Positions 54,454 to 61,952 of a DNA stretch of 64,000 bases are shown here, one piece after another. How positions within the stretch are numbered: the first letter of the stretch is position 1; every line of letters begins with the position of its first letter. Source of the stretch: Nocardioides sp. NBC_00368 (GTDB lineage Bacteria > Actinomycetota > Actinomycetes > Propionibacteriales > Nocardioidaceae). The position numbers were made by a program, and so were the translations under genes. The DNA is taken from positions 1,552,501 through 1,616,500 of the forward strand of contig NZ_CP107970.1 in assembly GCF_036090055.1 (NCBI RefSeq), read 5' to 3'. The notes under the pieces are model-generated. The model had not been told where the DNA came from. It did no database searches and saw only the letters and a program-made list of their open reading frames with translations.

Positions 54454-55296
54454 GTGATCTCGGCACTCGACACCCTGACCCCCGCCCAGCGCGACCTCCT
54501 CGACCGGTGGCTCCCCGGAGCCGAGCTGGTCCTCGACCGGAGCGAGCTGCATCGCGCCGGCACCACCGCCCTCGTGCTCTCTGCCGGCAAAGACCGGTTC
54601 CTGGTGAAGACCGCGGCAGAAGGCGTACGCCACATCGACCGTGAGCTCGCGGCCTTCCGCAGCTGGCTGGCCCCCTGGACCGAGGCCGGCCGCGCGCCGA
54701 GCCTCGTCGAGGCCGACCGGGAAGCCCGGATCATCGTGATGACCCATCTCGACGGCGAGCCGGCCAGCACCTCGGCCGCCATCCACGACCCCGAGATCTA
54801 CCGCCAGGCCGGCGAGCTGCTGGCCGTCTTCCACGACCAGGCGAGCGTCGAGGACGAGGACTACGAGCCCGAGCTCAACGAGCGCGCACTCGCCTGGCTC
54901 GACGGCACGGGTCTCGACGACGACCTCGTCGAGCGCCTCCGCACGGAGATCACCTCGTGGCCGACGCCGACCACGGTCCTCGTACCCACCCACGGCGACT
55001 GGCAGCCGACCAGCTGGGTCCTCGACAACGGCACGCTGCGCGTCATCGACTCCGGCCGCTTCGCCTTCCGTCCGGCCCTCTACGACCTCTCCCGGCTCTC
55101 CGCGCAGGACTTCGTCCGCAACGACACCTTCGAGAAGGCGTTCTGCGAGGGCTACGGCTCCGACCCGCGCGAGCCCGAGGCCTGGCACCGGCTCCAGGTC
55201 CGCGACGCCATCTCCGTCGCTGCCTGGGCCCACCGCACCGGCCACGCCGAGGTCGCCGCGCTGAGCAGGGACACCCTCACCGCCCTCGTCCCCTGA
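54454..55296 (+). CDS. APH-like phosphotransferase-fold protein
   Basis: A 280-residue aminoglycoside phosphotransferase-fold protein. The N-lobe Lys is in DRFLVKTAAEG; the catalytic segment is PTHGDWQPTSWVLD and the metal loop VIDSGRFAFRP. The usual Asn five residues after the catalytic Asp is replaced here by Ser (HGDWQPTSW), and the second metal loop reads DSGR. It may be an inactive or altered kinase; resistance is not implied. Confidence 0.8.
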   Translation: MISALDTLTPAQRDLLDRWLPGAELVLDRSELHRAGTTALVLSAGKDRFLVKTAAEGVRHIDRELAAFRSWLAPWTEAGRAPSLVEADREARIIVMTHLDGEPASTSAAIHDPEIYRQAGELLAVFHDQASVEDEDYEPELNERALAWLDGTGLDDDLVERLRTEITSWPTPTTVLVPTHGDWQPTSWVLDNGTLRVIDSGRFAFRPALYDLSRLSAQDFVRNDTFEKAFCEGYGSDPREPEAWHRLQVRDAISVAAWAHRTGHAEVAALSRDTLTALVP

Positions 55297-55301
55297 CCCG
55301 T

Positions 55302-55399
55302 CGCCGAGTCGGCTCGTCCTGACCGAAAGCCTCGCCGAGTCGGCTCGTCATGACGAGCCGACTCGGCGCTGATCCTCGTCAGTTCGAGCCGACTCGGCG
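55302..55399. repeat. Nested inverted-repeat element, second locus
   Basis: CGCCGAGTCGGCTCGTCCTGAC-type unit at 55302-55323, a perfect 36-base palindrome at 55333-55368 (half-site CGCCGAGTCGGCTCGTCA), and an inverted unit at 55378-55399 that pairs with the first with two mismatches. The same outer/inner design and the CGCCGAGTCGG core occur at 15806-15921. Lies between the APH-like gene and the convergent M20 peptidase gene. Confidence 0.85.
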
Positions 55400-55408
55400 C
55401 TTCAGTCC

Positions 55409-56722
55409 TCAGACCTGGTCCAGGAACCGGTCCATGACGCGCGCCCCGAACTGGAGCGCGTCGACCGGCACCCGCTCGTCGACGCCGTGGAAGAGGGCGG
55501 TGAAGTCCAGATCCTCGGGGAGCCGCAGGGGCGCGAACCCGTACGTCCTCATCCCGAGCCGCTTGAAGTGCTTCGCGTCGGTGCCGGCGGACATCAGGTA
55601 GGGAGCGACCAGCGCGTCGGGGTCCTCGGCGACCAGCGAGCGCTCCATGGCGGCGACGAGGGCGCCGTCGTAGGGGGTCTCCCACGGCATCTGGTTCTGG
55701 TCGAACTCGATGTCGATCCCCTCACCGCACAGCTTGCGCAGCGTCTCGAAGAAGTCGTCCTCGAAGCCGGGCAGGAAGCGGCCGTCGACGTGGGCGGTGG
55801 CCTCGGTCGGGATGACGTTGACCTTGTAGCCGGCGCTGGTCATCGTCGGGTTGGTGACGTTGCGCAGGGTGGCGCCGATCATCCGGGCCGCCGGGCCGAA
55901 CTCCTCGACGAGCCGCTCGGCGTTCTCCGGCGTCGGCTCCTCCCCCGCGATCTCGCCGACCGCGGCGAGCAGCGTCTGCATCGTCGGAGTCAGCTGCACC
56001 GGCCACTCGTGGGCGCCGATACGGGCGATCGCGCCGGAGAGACGGGTGATCGGGTTGTCGCGGTTGATCATCGACCCGTGCCCGGCGGTGCCGCGGGCGG
56101 TCAGCTTCATCCAGGCCATGCCCTTCTCGGCCGCCTCGATGAGATAGAGACGGCGTCCCTTCACCGTGGTCGAGAAGCCGCCGACCTCGCCGACCGCCTC
56201 GGTGCAGTGCGCGAGCAGGTCGGGATGGTCCTCGACCAGCACGTGGGCACCCTTCATCCCGCCGGCCTCCTCGTCGGCGGTGAAGGCCAGCGTGATCGGG
56301 CGCTCGGGGATCCGGCCGGTGCGCTGACGCTCGCGGACGACGGCGAGCAGCATCGCGTCGAAGTCCTTCATGTCGACGGCACCGCGGCCCCAGACGTACC
56401 CGTCCTGGATCTCCCCGGAGAAGGGGTCGACCTGCCAGTCCTCGGCCGCGGCCGGGACGACGTCGAGGTGGCCGTGGAGCAGCAGCCCGTCCGTCCGCGC
56501 GGTGGTCGAGCCTGTCGAGACCCCGCCCCACTGCGCGACGACCGAGGCCCGGCCCGACTCGGACTCGTAGATCTCGGAGGAGATCCCGACCTCGTCGAGC
56601 TGCGCCGCGACGTACTCGGCCGCCTTCCGCTCCCCCGGTCCCGGGTCGTTGCCGTAGTTGCTGGTGTCGATGCGGATCAGGTCACGGCAGAGGTCGACGA
56701 CCTCGGTCTCGGCGCTGGTCAT
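55409..56722 (-). CDS. M20-family metallopeptidase
   Basis: A 437-residue zinc peptidase or deacylase (M20/M25/M40). Metal ligands are in LLHGHLDVVPA, GRGAVDMKDFDAML and DEEAGGMKG; the later His (GTAGHGSMINRDNP) belongs to the dimerisation domain, and the C-terminal LFHGVDERVP is typical. ATG 56722 is supported by TACGGT (plus 56729-56734) six bases before it. Residues 67-75 (GVSTGSTTA) are encoded by a 19-base repeat (56504-56522) shared with ribE. Confidence 0.92.
   Translation of the reverse strand: MTSAETEVVDLCRDLIRIDTSNYGNDPGPGERKAAEYVAAQLDEVGISSEIYESESGRASVVAQWGGVSTGSTTARTDGLLLHGHLDVVPAAAEDWQVDPFSGEIQDGYVWGRGAVDMKDFDAMLLAVVRERQRTGRIPERPITLAFTADEEAGGMKGAHVLVEDHPDLLAHCTEAVGEVGGFSTTVKGRRLYLIEAAEKGMAWMKLTARGTAGHGSMINRDNPITRLSGAIARIGAHEWPVQLTPTMQTLLAAVGEIAGEEPTPENAERLVEEFGPAARMIGATLRNVTNPTMTSAGYKVNVIPTEATAHVDGRFLPGFEDDFFETLRKLCGEGIDIEFDQNQMPWETPYDGALVAAMERSLVAEDPDALVAPYLMSAGTDAKHFKRLGMRTYGFAPLRLPEDLDFTALFHGVDERVPVDALQFGARVMDRFLDQV
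56504..56522 (-). repeat. 19-base GGTCGAGCCTGTCGAGACC repeat inside the M20 gene
   Basis: Exact plus-strand copy GGTCGAGCCTGTCGAGACC. It encodes GVSTGSTTA between the first strand and HGHLD motif of the peptidase and keeps the frame; orientation relative to the gene is the same as in ribE. Confidence 0.75.
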
Positions 56723-56825
56723 ACCGCCACCGTATCGACCGGTGACGACAAACAGCCGCCTGACGTCCACCTATGCGATGGCAAAGGATTTCGTCGTGGT
56801 CGGATGCGTGGGTTTCCATGGGCGC

Positions 56826-57593
56826 ATGCAGAAGCGTGCCCTCCTCTCCGCTCACCGCGCCGCCGCGCGCCAGTCGGGGCACCGTGACAACTCCTGGGAG
56901 TCGCTCCAGGAGGCCGTCCGGATGGAGGTCGACTACGTCGAGTTCGACGTCCACCGCACCCGTGACGGCGAGTTCGTACTGCATCACGACGGCCACATCC
57001 GAGACCGCATCGGCCGCAGGGTGAGGATCGCGGACAGGACGTACGCCGCGCTCTCCAGGCTCGCGCCATTCCGCCTGGTGCGCTACCGGGAGGCCCTCGA
57101 GCTGCTCGCCGCCCACGGCAAGCACGCCCACATCGACCTCAAGTTCGCCTCGCCGTCGAACCACCTCGGGCTCCCGCACGAGGTCGACGCCGCCGAGATC
57201 GCGCTCGAGGTGATGAGGGAGAGCTTCATCGTGACCACGATGGTCGACGAGTCCGTACGCGTCCTGCGCGACTGGGCCGACCTCCGCTCCCCCTCCACTC
57301 TGGTCGGTCTCTCCCTCGGTGGCGTCGACTTCCGCCACCACCCGCTGAAGCTCGTCCGCCTCAAGCTCTCGGAGTTCTTCCCCGAGGGCCGCATCCGCCG
57401 CTGCCGCTCCAACCTCGTCGTCGTCGAGCACCGCCTCGCCGACGTCTGGCTGCTGCGCTGGGCCCACCGCCGCAACATCAAGGTCCTCGTCTGGACCGTC
57501 GACAACCCCGGCCGGCTGCGTCGTTTCGTCTACGACAAGCGCGTCTGGATGGTCACCAGCAACCACCCCGCCCGCGCCCTCGTGCCGGCCTGA
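56826..57593 (+). CDS. Glycerophosphodiester phosphodiesterase
   Basis: A 255-residue TIM-barrel enzyme cleaving glycerophosphodiesters. The metal and catalytic residues are in SAHRAAARQSGHRDNSWESL, VEFDVHRTRDGEFVLHHD and KHAHIDLKF; the end VLVWTVDNPGRLRRFV is typical. ATG 56826 is chosen to start just before the family core; ATG 56778 in the same frame is an alternative. Neither has a strong ribosome binding site. Confidence 0.9.
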   Translation: MQKRALLSAHRAAARQSGHRDNSWESLQEAVRMEVDYVEFDVHRTRDGEFVLHHDGHIRDRIGRRVRIADRTYAALSRLAPFRLVRYREALELLAAHGKHAHIDLKFASPSNHLGLPHEVDAAEIALEVMRESFIVTTMVDESVRVLRDWADLRSPSTLVGLSLGGVDFRHHPLKLVRLKLSEFFPEGRIRRCRSNLVVVEHRLADVWLLRWAHRRNIKVLVWTVDNPGRLRRFVYDKRVWMVTSNHPARALVPA

Positions 57594-57625
57594 TCCGGAC
57601 CTGGTCGAACGCCGGCCCAGCGCGC

Positions 57626-57916
57626 TCAGCCCTCGCGGCGCCGGCGCGTATCCTCATCGAGCCGACGAGCCGCCTCGACCTCAGCTGTGCTCGGACCGGG
57701 TCCACCTGCATCTCCGAGCGAGTCCAGGCTCCCTGCCTGGGCTCTCTCCTCCTCAGCCTTCGTCCGCCCGACTGCTTCGACGCTGTCATAAGGCACCCCG
57801 TCGCCGTCCAGATCCGTCGCGCTGTCGCCGTGCCCGCTTCGCACCGACGACACCACGACGGCGCCGAGCGCGCCGACGATTGCGAGGAACCCGATCATCA
57901 CGATCAAAGAGAGCAT
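57626..57916 (-). CDS. Small membrane protein with acidic tail
   Basis: A 96-residue protein with one N-terminal helix (MLSLIVMIGFLAIVGALGAVVV) and a charged, probably disordered tail including DLDGDGVPYDS, which resembles a calcium-binding loop. GGTGGG precedes the ATG. Not recognised; function unknown. Confidence 0.7.
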   Translation of the reverse strand: MLSLIVMIGFLAIVGALGAVVVSSVRSGHGDSATDLDGDGVPYDSVEAVGRTKAEEERAQAGSLDSLGDAGGPGPSTAEVEAARRLDEDTRRRREG

Positions 57917-58098
57917 GGACCCACCTCCACCTGTTCGAGGGCCCGTTCCCTCGCCGCTTCCAGCGTGCCCCACGCCTCCACATGGGTCCACCTGATTCCC
58001 ATTCCGCCCGTCCGATCCCGGGCTGACCAGGGACCCTGTCTGGAGAGGTGCCCCGATTCGGCACCGGGGGCCCCTCCTGATAATGTTCTTCTTGTTGC

Positions 58099-58184
58099 GC
58101 GCGGGTGGCGGAATAGGCAGACGCGCTAGCTTGAGGTGCTAGTCCACGTATTAGTGGGTGGGGGTTCAAGTCCCCCCTCGCGCA
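58099..58184 (+). tRNA. tRNA-Leu (anticodon GAG)
   Basis: An 86-base class II tRNA. The acceptor stem is GCGCGGG with CTCGCGC, the anticodon loop is TTGAGGT (anticodon GAG, decoding CUC/CUU), a long variable arm CCAC-N6-GTGG is present, and the T arm is GGGGG-TTCAAGT-CCCCC. The CCA end is not encoded. Followed by a strong terminator. Confidence 0.96.
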
Positions 58185-58188
58185 CAGA

Positions 58189-58218
58189 GAGAAACCCCAG
58201 GGAGACCTGGGGTTTCTC
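58189..58218 (+). terminator. Terminator after tRNA-Leu
   Basis: GAGAAACCCCAGG-GAGA-CCTGGGGTTTCTC, a perfect 13-base stem, followed by CGCATTTC. Fits an intrinsic terminator of the tRNA transcript. Confidence 0.85.
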
Positions 58219-58662
58219 GCATTTCACGACCTCTCGGGATGGTGGGGAAGGAGATCGCCGATCAGGTCGGAGAGGCCCGTGTGCTGGTCATCCCGGCCGC
58301 GGGCTGCCCGCCTCAACCGGCGGGCGGCTGCTTTTGGTCGAGTTCTCCCGGCAACGACGACCGGCTGACCTGCACAGCGTCTGGTCTCCCGGAAGATCCG
58401 CGAGGCGCTGGCGTCCTTCACGAGAGCTCTTCAGCTCAGCAGTGTTCGGGGTCACGCGATGCGCTTCCAGACCAGTCCCCGGGGGCATCGTAGGATCGAC
58501 CCGCCGCGGCGCTCCGCCACCGCGGCGCTGTGCCACGCGCCAGCTGACGGCTCGCCGACACATACGGTCCTCGCTGCCCGGCTAGTCCCGTGCCTATGGC
58601 AGGCTCGTGTGCCCTCCCTCCCCCACCAACAGCGCGTCGCCACGTGCCAAGGAGAGACACTC
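58219..58662. other. Gene-poor interval after tRNA-Leu
   Basis: About 440 bases with open frames but no recognisable domain or ribosome binding site. A GCCCGCC/GGCGGGC stem lies near 58307-58327 and a repeated CCGCGGCGCT near 58502-58535. No integrase or direct repeat of the tRNA 3' end is seen, so there is no clear sign of an integrated element. Confidence 0.55.
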
Positions 58663-59313
58663 GTGACGAACCTCCACCCCACGCCCGCACCGGCCGGGCA
58701 GATGCGGGCAGCCATGATCGAGGCGGCTCGGCGGCTGTTGGAGGATTCCCCCATTCGCAACGTCTCGATCAGAGAGGTGTGCGAAGCCGTGGGTGTGGGA
58801 AGGTCCGTGCTGTACCGACACTTCGGCGACAAGAACGGACTCCTCAGCGCGGTGATCGACGAGGCGTTCAACCGCTACATCGAACGCAAACGCTCCCGCG
58901 AACACACGGCCGACCCGGTGACAGACCTTCATGCCTGCTGGGACGACTACCTCGACTTCGCGGCCGCCAACCCGGCGCTCTACCGACTCATGTTCTCCCC
59001 CGCCATGCCCAAGATGCCGGACGCAGCAGGGAGGATCTTCGTCCTCCTGACCGAGGCGCTCGACCGTTGCGCCGTCGCCGGAGCGCTCCGCATCCCGAGC
59101 CGAGAAGCCGCACAGATGATCCTCTCGGCGAACACCGGGGTCGCGCTGAGCATCCTCTCCCAGCCCGACCGGTTCGGCGATCCGGAGCTGTCGGCGCGCG
59201 TTCGCGATGCCGTCTTCGCCATCTGCCTCACCAGCGGTACGAACCGGCCGAAAGACCCGGGCACGCAGGCGCTCGACGACCGCTTCGAGGTCGGCGGCCA
59301 GTACCGCCGCTAG
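58663..59313 (+). CDS. TetR-family transcriptional regulator
   Basis: A 216-residue repressor. The DNA-binding domain is at residues 15-60 (NVSIREVCEAVGVGRSVLYRHFGDKNGLLSAV); the C-terminal part is a helical ligand domain. AAGGAG lies nine bases before GTG 58663. Its 3' end overlaps the convergent histidine kinase gene by four bases. Target unknown. Confidence 0.9.
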   Translation: MTNLHPTPAPAGQMRAAMIEAARRLLEDSPIRNVSIREVCEAVGVGRSVLYRHFGDKNGLLSAVIDEAFNRYIERKRSREHTADPVTDLHACWDDYLDFAAANPALYRLMFSPAMPKMPDAAGRIFVLLTEALDRCAVAGALRIPSREAAQMILSANTGVALSILSQPDRFGDPELSARVRDAVFAICLTSGTNRPKDPGTQALDDRFEVGGQYRR

Positions 59314-60530
59314 CCCGGCAGACGCACCTGCACCACGAGTCCGCCGCCCTCTCGCGGCCGGGCCGTGACCGAGCCGTGGTGCGCCCGCGCGATCGCCTCG
59401 ACGATCGAGAGTCCCAGACCCACTCCCCGGCCGACGACGACCCGGTCGCGGTCCAGGCGGCGGAACGGCTGGAACAGCTCCGCGACCTCGTACGCCGGCA
59501 CCTCTGGACCGGTGTTGGTGACGACGACCTCGGCGTGCTCGTCGGCGTATCGGCATCGTGCCTCCACCCATCCGTCGGCGACGTTGTGACGGATGCCGTT
59601 CTCGACCAGGTTGGCGACGAGGCGCTCGAGCAGGATGGCGTCACCCGAGGTGGGGGTCTCCCCCACGTCCGTGCGGACCTCGACGCCCGCCGACTCGGCC
59701 TCAGGGCCGGTGAGGTCGGCGACGTGCTCGACGATGTCGGCGAGATCAACGGGCTGGCGGTCGATCGGCCCGTTCTCGGCGCCGGCGAGGTCGAGCAGGC
59801 CGGAGATGAGCGCCTCGTGCCGGGCGTTGAGAGCCAGCAGGTCGCTACCGAGCGTACGCAGGTCCGCCGAGGCGTCCGGCCGATGCATCGCCAGCTCCAC
59901 CATCGCCCGGCCGACCGTGAGTGGCGTACGCAGCTCGTGGGACGCGTTGGCCACGAACCGGCGCTGCCCGGCGAAGGACCGGTCCAGCCGGCCGACCATC
60001 GCGTCGAACGCGTCGGCCAGCTCCTTGACCTCGTCGTCGGGACCCTTCAGCTCGATCCGCTCCCCCAGACCCATGTCGGCGGCCGGAACTGCGGAGATCC
60101 GGTGAGCCGTGGCCGTGACCGTGTGGAGCGGGGCGAGCACCCGGCCCGAGATGAACCAGCCGAGCACGCAGGCGATGATCAGCACGACCACCAGGGCGAT
60201 CGCCCCCTGGATCAGCAGCGACTCCGCTGCCGCGCTCTGCAGCTCCTGCCGCTGGGCGAGCAGCCAGTCCCGCGCCTGCGGACCCGTGAGGACGTCGCCC
60301 TTCTGCGTCTCCACGTAGGTGGTGTCGAGCAGCTGTTGGAGCGCGTCCGGGTCGTCGCCGGGGCCGGGCAGCCGGGTCGCCTTCACGATCATCGACCCGC
60401 CCGAATCGAGCTGGTTGACGAAGAGGCCATAGGTCACCGCGAGCAGCAACCCACCGGCGAGCAGGAAGAGCCCGGCGTAGGTGAGCGTGAGCCGGGATCG
60501 CAGGCTCAGGCGGTTGGGCAGGATCCTCAT
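59310..60530 (-). CDS. Sensor histidine kinase
   Basis: A 406-residue membrane kinase. Two helices (LTYAGLFLLAGGLLLAVTYGLF and LLIQGAIALVVVLIIACVLGWFI) enclose an extracellular loop of about 70 residues, then come HAMP, the H-box (VANASHELRTPL), N-box (LVENGIRHN) and G-boxes (GVGLGLSIVEAIARAHHG). Start overlaps the response regulator stop by four bases. Likely senses a cell-envelope signal and controls the divergent export operon. Confidence 0.94.
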   Translation of the reverse strand: MRILPNRLSLRSRLTLTYAGLFLLAGGLLLAVTYGLFVNQLDSGGSMIVKATRLPGPGDDPDALQQLLDTTYVETQKGDVLTGPQARDWLLAQRQELQSAAAESLLIQGAIALVVVLIIACVLGWFISGRVLAPLHTVTATAHRISAVPAADMGLGERIELKGPDDEVKELADAFDAMVGRLDRSFAGQRRFVANASHELRTPLTVGRAMVELAMHRPDASADLRTLGSDLLALNARHEALISGLLDLAGAENGPIDRQPVDLADIVEHVADLTGPEAESAGVEVRTDVGETPTSGDAILLERLVANLVENGIRHNVADGWVEARCRYADEHAEVVVTNTGPEVPAYEVAELFQPFRRLDRDRVVVGRGVGLGLSIVEAIARAHHGSVTARPREGGGLVVQVRLPG

Positions 60531-61183
60531 CGCAGCCGGTACCCCACGCCGGTGACCGTCTCCACCAACGGCGGATCACCCAGCTTGCGGCGCAGCTTGT
60601 GGAGCGTGACCCGCACAGCGTTGGTGAACGGGTCGGCGTGCTCGTCCCACACCTTCTCCAGCAGGTGCTCCGCAGAGACCGGCGCACCGTCGGCCATCAT
60701 CAGCTCGGCCAGGACACCGAACTCCTTGCGTGCGAGCGGGACGTAGCGGCCGCCGCGGAACACCTCTCGGCGGCTGGGGTCGAGGGTCAGGTCTTCGTGG
60801 CGCAGCACCGGCGGCACCGCCTGGCGCGATCGCCGCCCGAGGGCCAGCACCCGGGCGGCGAGCTCGGGGAACGCGAACGGCTTGGTGAGGTAGTCGTCGG
60901 CGCCGAGGGCGAGCCCTGCGACCCGCTGGGTGACGTCGGCCGCGGCCGTCAGCATCAGGACCCGTGCGCTGGACTCCGACCCGACGATCTGGTGACAGAC
61001 CTGGTCGCCGTGGACGACGGGCAGGTCGCGGTCGAGGACGACCACGTCGTACTCGTTGACGCCGACCCGCTCCAACGCCTGCCCGCCGTCGAGCGCGACG
61101 TCGACGGCGTGGCTCTGCTGACGCAGCCACTCGGCGACCGACTCCGCCAGCTGTGGCTCGTCCTCGACCACCAGCACCCGCAT
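60527..61183 (-). CDS. OmpR-family response regulator
   Basis: A 218-residue regulator. The receiver domain has the acidic pocket VVEDEP, phospho-acceptor Asp in VVVLDRDLP and Lys in DYLTKPF; the C-terminal winged helix is typical (FTNAVRVTLHKLRRKLGDPPLVETVTGVGYRLR). GGAG lies before the ATG. Four-base overlap with the kinase. Divergent from the lipoprotein-MacAB operon. Confidence 0.95.
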   Translation of the reverse strand: MRVLVVEDEPQLAESVAEWLRQQSHAVDVALDGGQALERVGVNEYDVVVLDRDLPVVHGDQVCHQIVGSESSARVLMLTAAADVTQRVAGLALGADDYLTKPFAFPELAARVLALGRRSRQAVPPVLRHEDLTLDPSRREVFRGGRYVPLARKEFGVLAELMMADGAPVSAEHLLEKVWDEHADPFTNAVRVTLHKLRRKLGDPPLVETVTGVGYRLR

Positions 61184-61203
61184 CGCCTCACTCCTTCTCG
61201 ACC

Positions 61204-61252
61204 CATGACTCGACTCATGACCCGGCTCATGACCGGTCCCTCCGGACCGGTC
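61204..61252. promoter_or_regulatory. Tandem repeats and hairpin in the RR/export divergent promoter
   Basis: CATGACTCGACT and CATGACCCGGCT repeat at 61204 and 61216 with a third partial copy (CATGACCGG) at 61228, a 12-base period. A perfect 9-base stem GACCGGTCC-N4-GGACCGGTC covers 61231-61252. A candidate binding site for the OmpR-type regulator, or a leader structure of its mRNA. Confidence 0.5.
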
Positions 61253-61391
61253 AGCCTGCCGCGTACGGCATTTCCTCGACGTTAACCCGTACCAGATCAC
61301 CGGGAAACGCATCCACGAGTTGGCTGGAGCCGCCGGCCCGGACGCCACCCAGCCCGGGCCGGCGCCATCACACCCGACTCGAGGAGAATCC

Positions 61392-61952
61392 ATGCTCACC
61401 CGAAGACTCACCGCCGCGGCGTTGGTCGCGCTCGGCCTGACCCTGACCGCGTGCGGCGGGGACGACACCGGCGGGATCGCGTCGGCCGGCGGCGACAGCA
61501 CCGCCGACTCCGATACGAGCGCGGCGGCCGGAGACGAAGGCGGTGAAGGCGGCGACCGCGAGCAGATGCTGAAGTTCACCAAGTGCCTGCGCGAGCACGG
61601 TCTCGAGGTCGAGGACCCGGCGCCGGGTGAAGGGCTGAAGCTCAAGTTCGGTGGCGGTGGCCAGCAGGTCGATCGCGAGACGGTGCAGAAGGCGATGGAG
61701 GCCTGCCAGGAGTACGCCCCGCAGGGGCAGATGGGCGCCGACAACCCCGAGATGCGCGAGGCGATGCTGGAGATGGCCGAGTGCATGCGGGAGAACGGGG
61801 TCGAGGACTTCCCCGACCCCGAGCCGGGCCAGATGGGCATGCAGATCACCCCGGAGATCGGCGAGGACCCGCAGTTCGAGGCGGCCCAGGAGGCCTGTCG
61901 CGACATCATGGAGAGCGCTCGCTCCCAGGCGCAGGAGGGGCAGAGCTCGTGA
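61392..61952 (+). CDS. Met-rich lipoprotein of the export operon
   Basis: A 186-residue lipoprotein with lipobox LTAC (LTLTACGGDD), a Gly/Asp-rich linker, and two repeats of C-x-R/C-MREHG type (KFTKCLREHGLEVEDPAP, EMAECMRENGVEDFPDP) plus Met-rich segments (QMGADNPEMREAMLEMAECM, QMGMQI). GAGGAG lies before the ATG. It starts the operon lipoprotein-adaptor-ATPase-permease. The family is common in actinobacteria; its role is not established. Confidence 0.85.
   Translation: MLTRRLTAAALVALGLTLTACGGDDTGGIASAGGDSTADSDTSAAAGDEGGEGGDREQMLKFTKCLREHGLEVEDPAPGEGLKLKFGGGGQQVDRETVQKAMEACQEYAPQGQMGADNPEMREAMLEMAECMRENGVEDFPDPEPGQMGMQITPEIGEDPQFEAAQEACRDIMESARSQAQEGQSS

Noticed and set aside
54454..55296. 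Antibiotic resistance gene
   Set aside because: The APH fold is shared by many housekeeping or unknown kinases, and key loop residues differ from true aminoglycoside kinases.
58099..58662. Integrated element at tRNA-Leu
   Set aside because: No integrase and no repeat of the tRNA 3' end are visible, and a normal terminator follows the tRNA directly.
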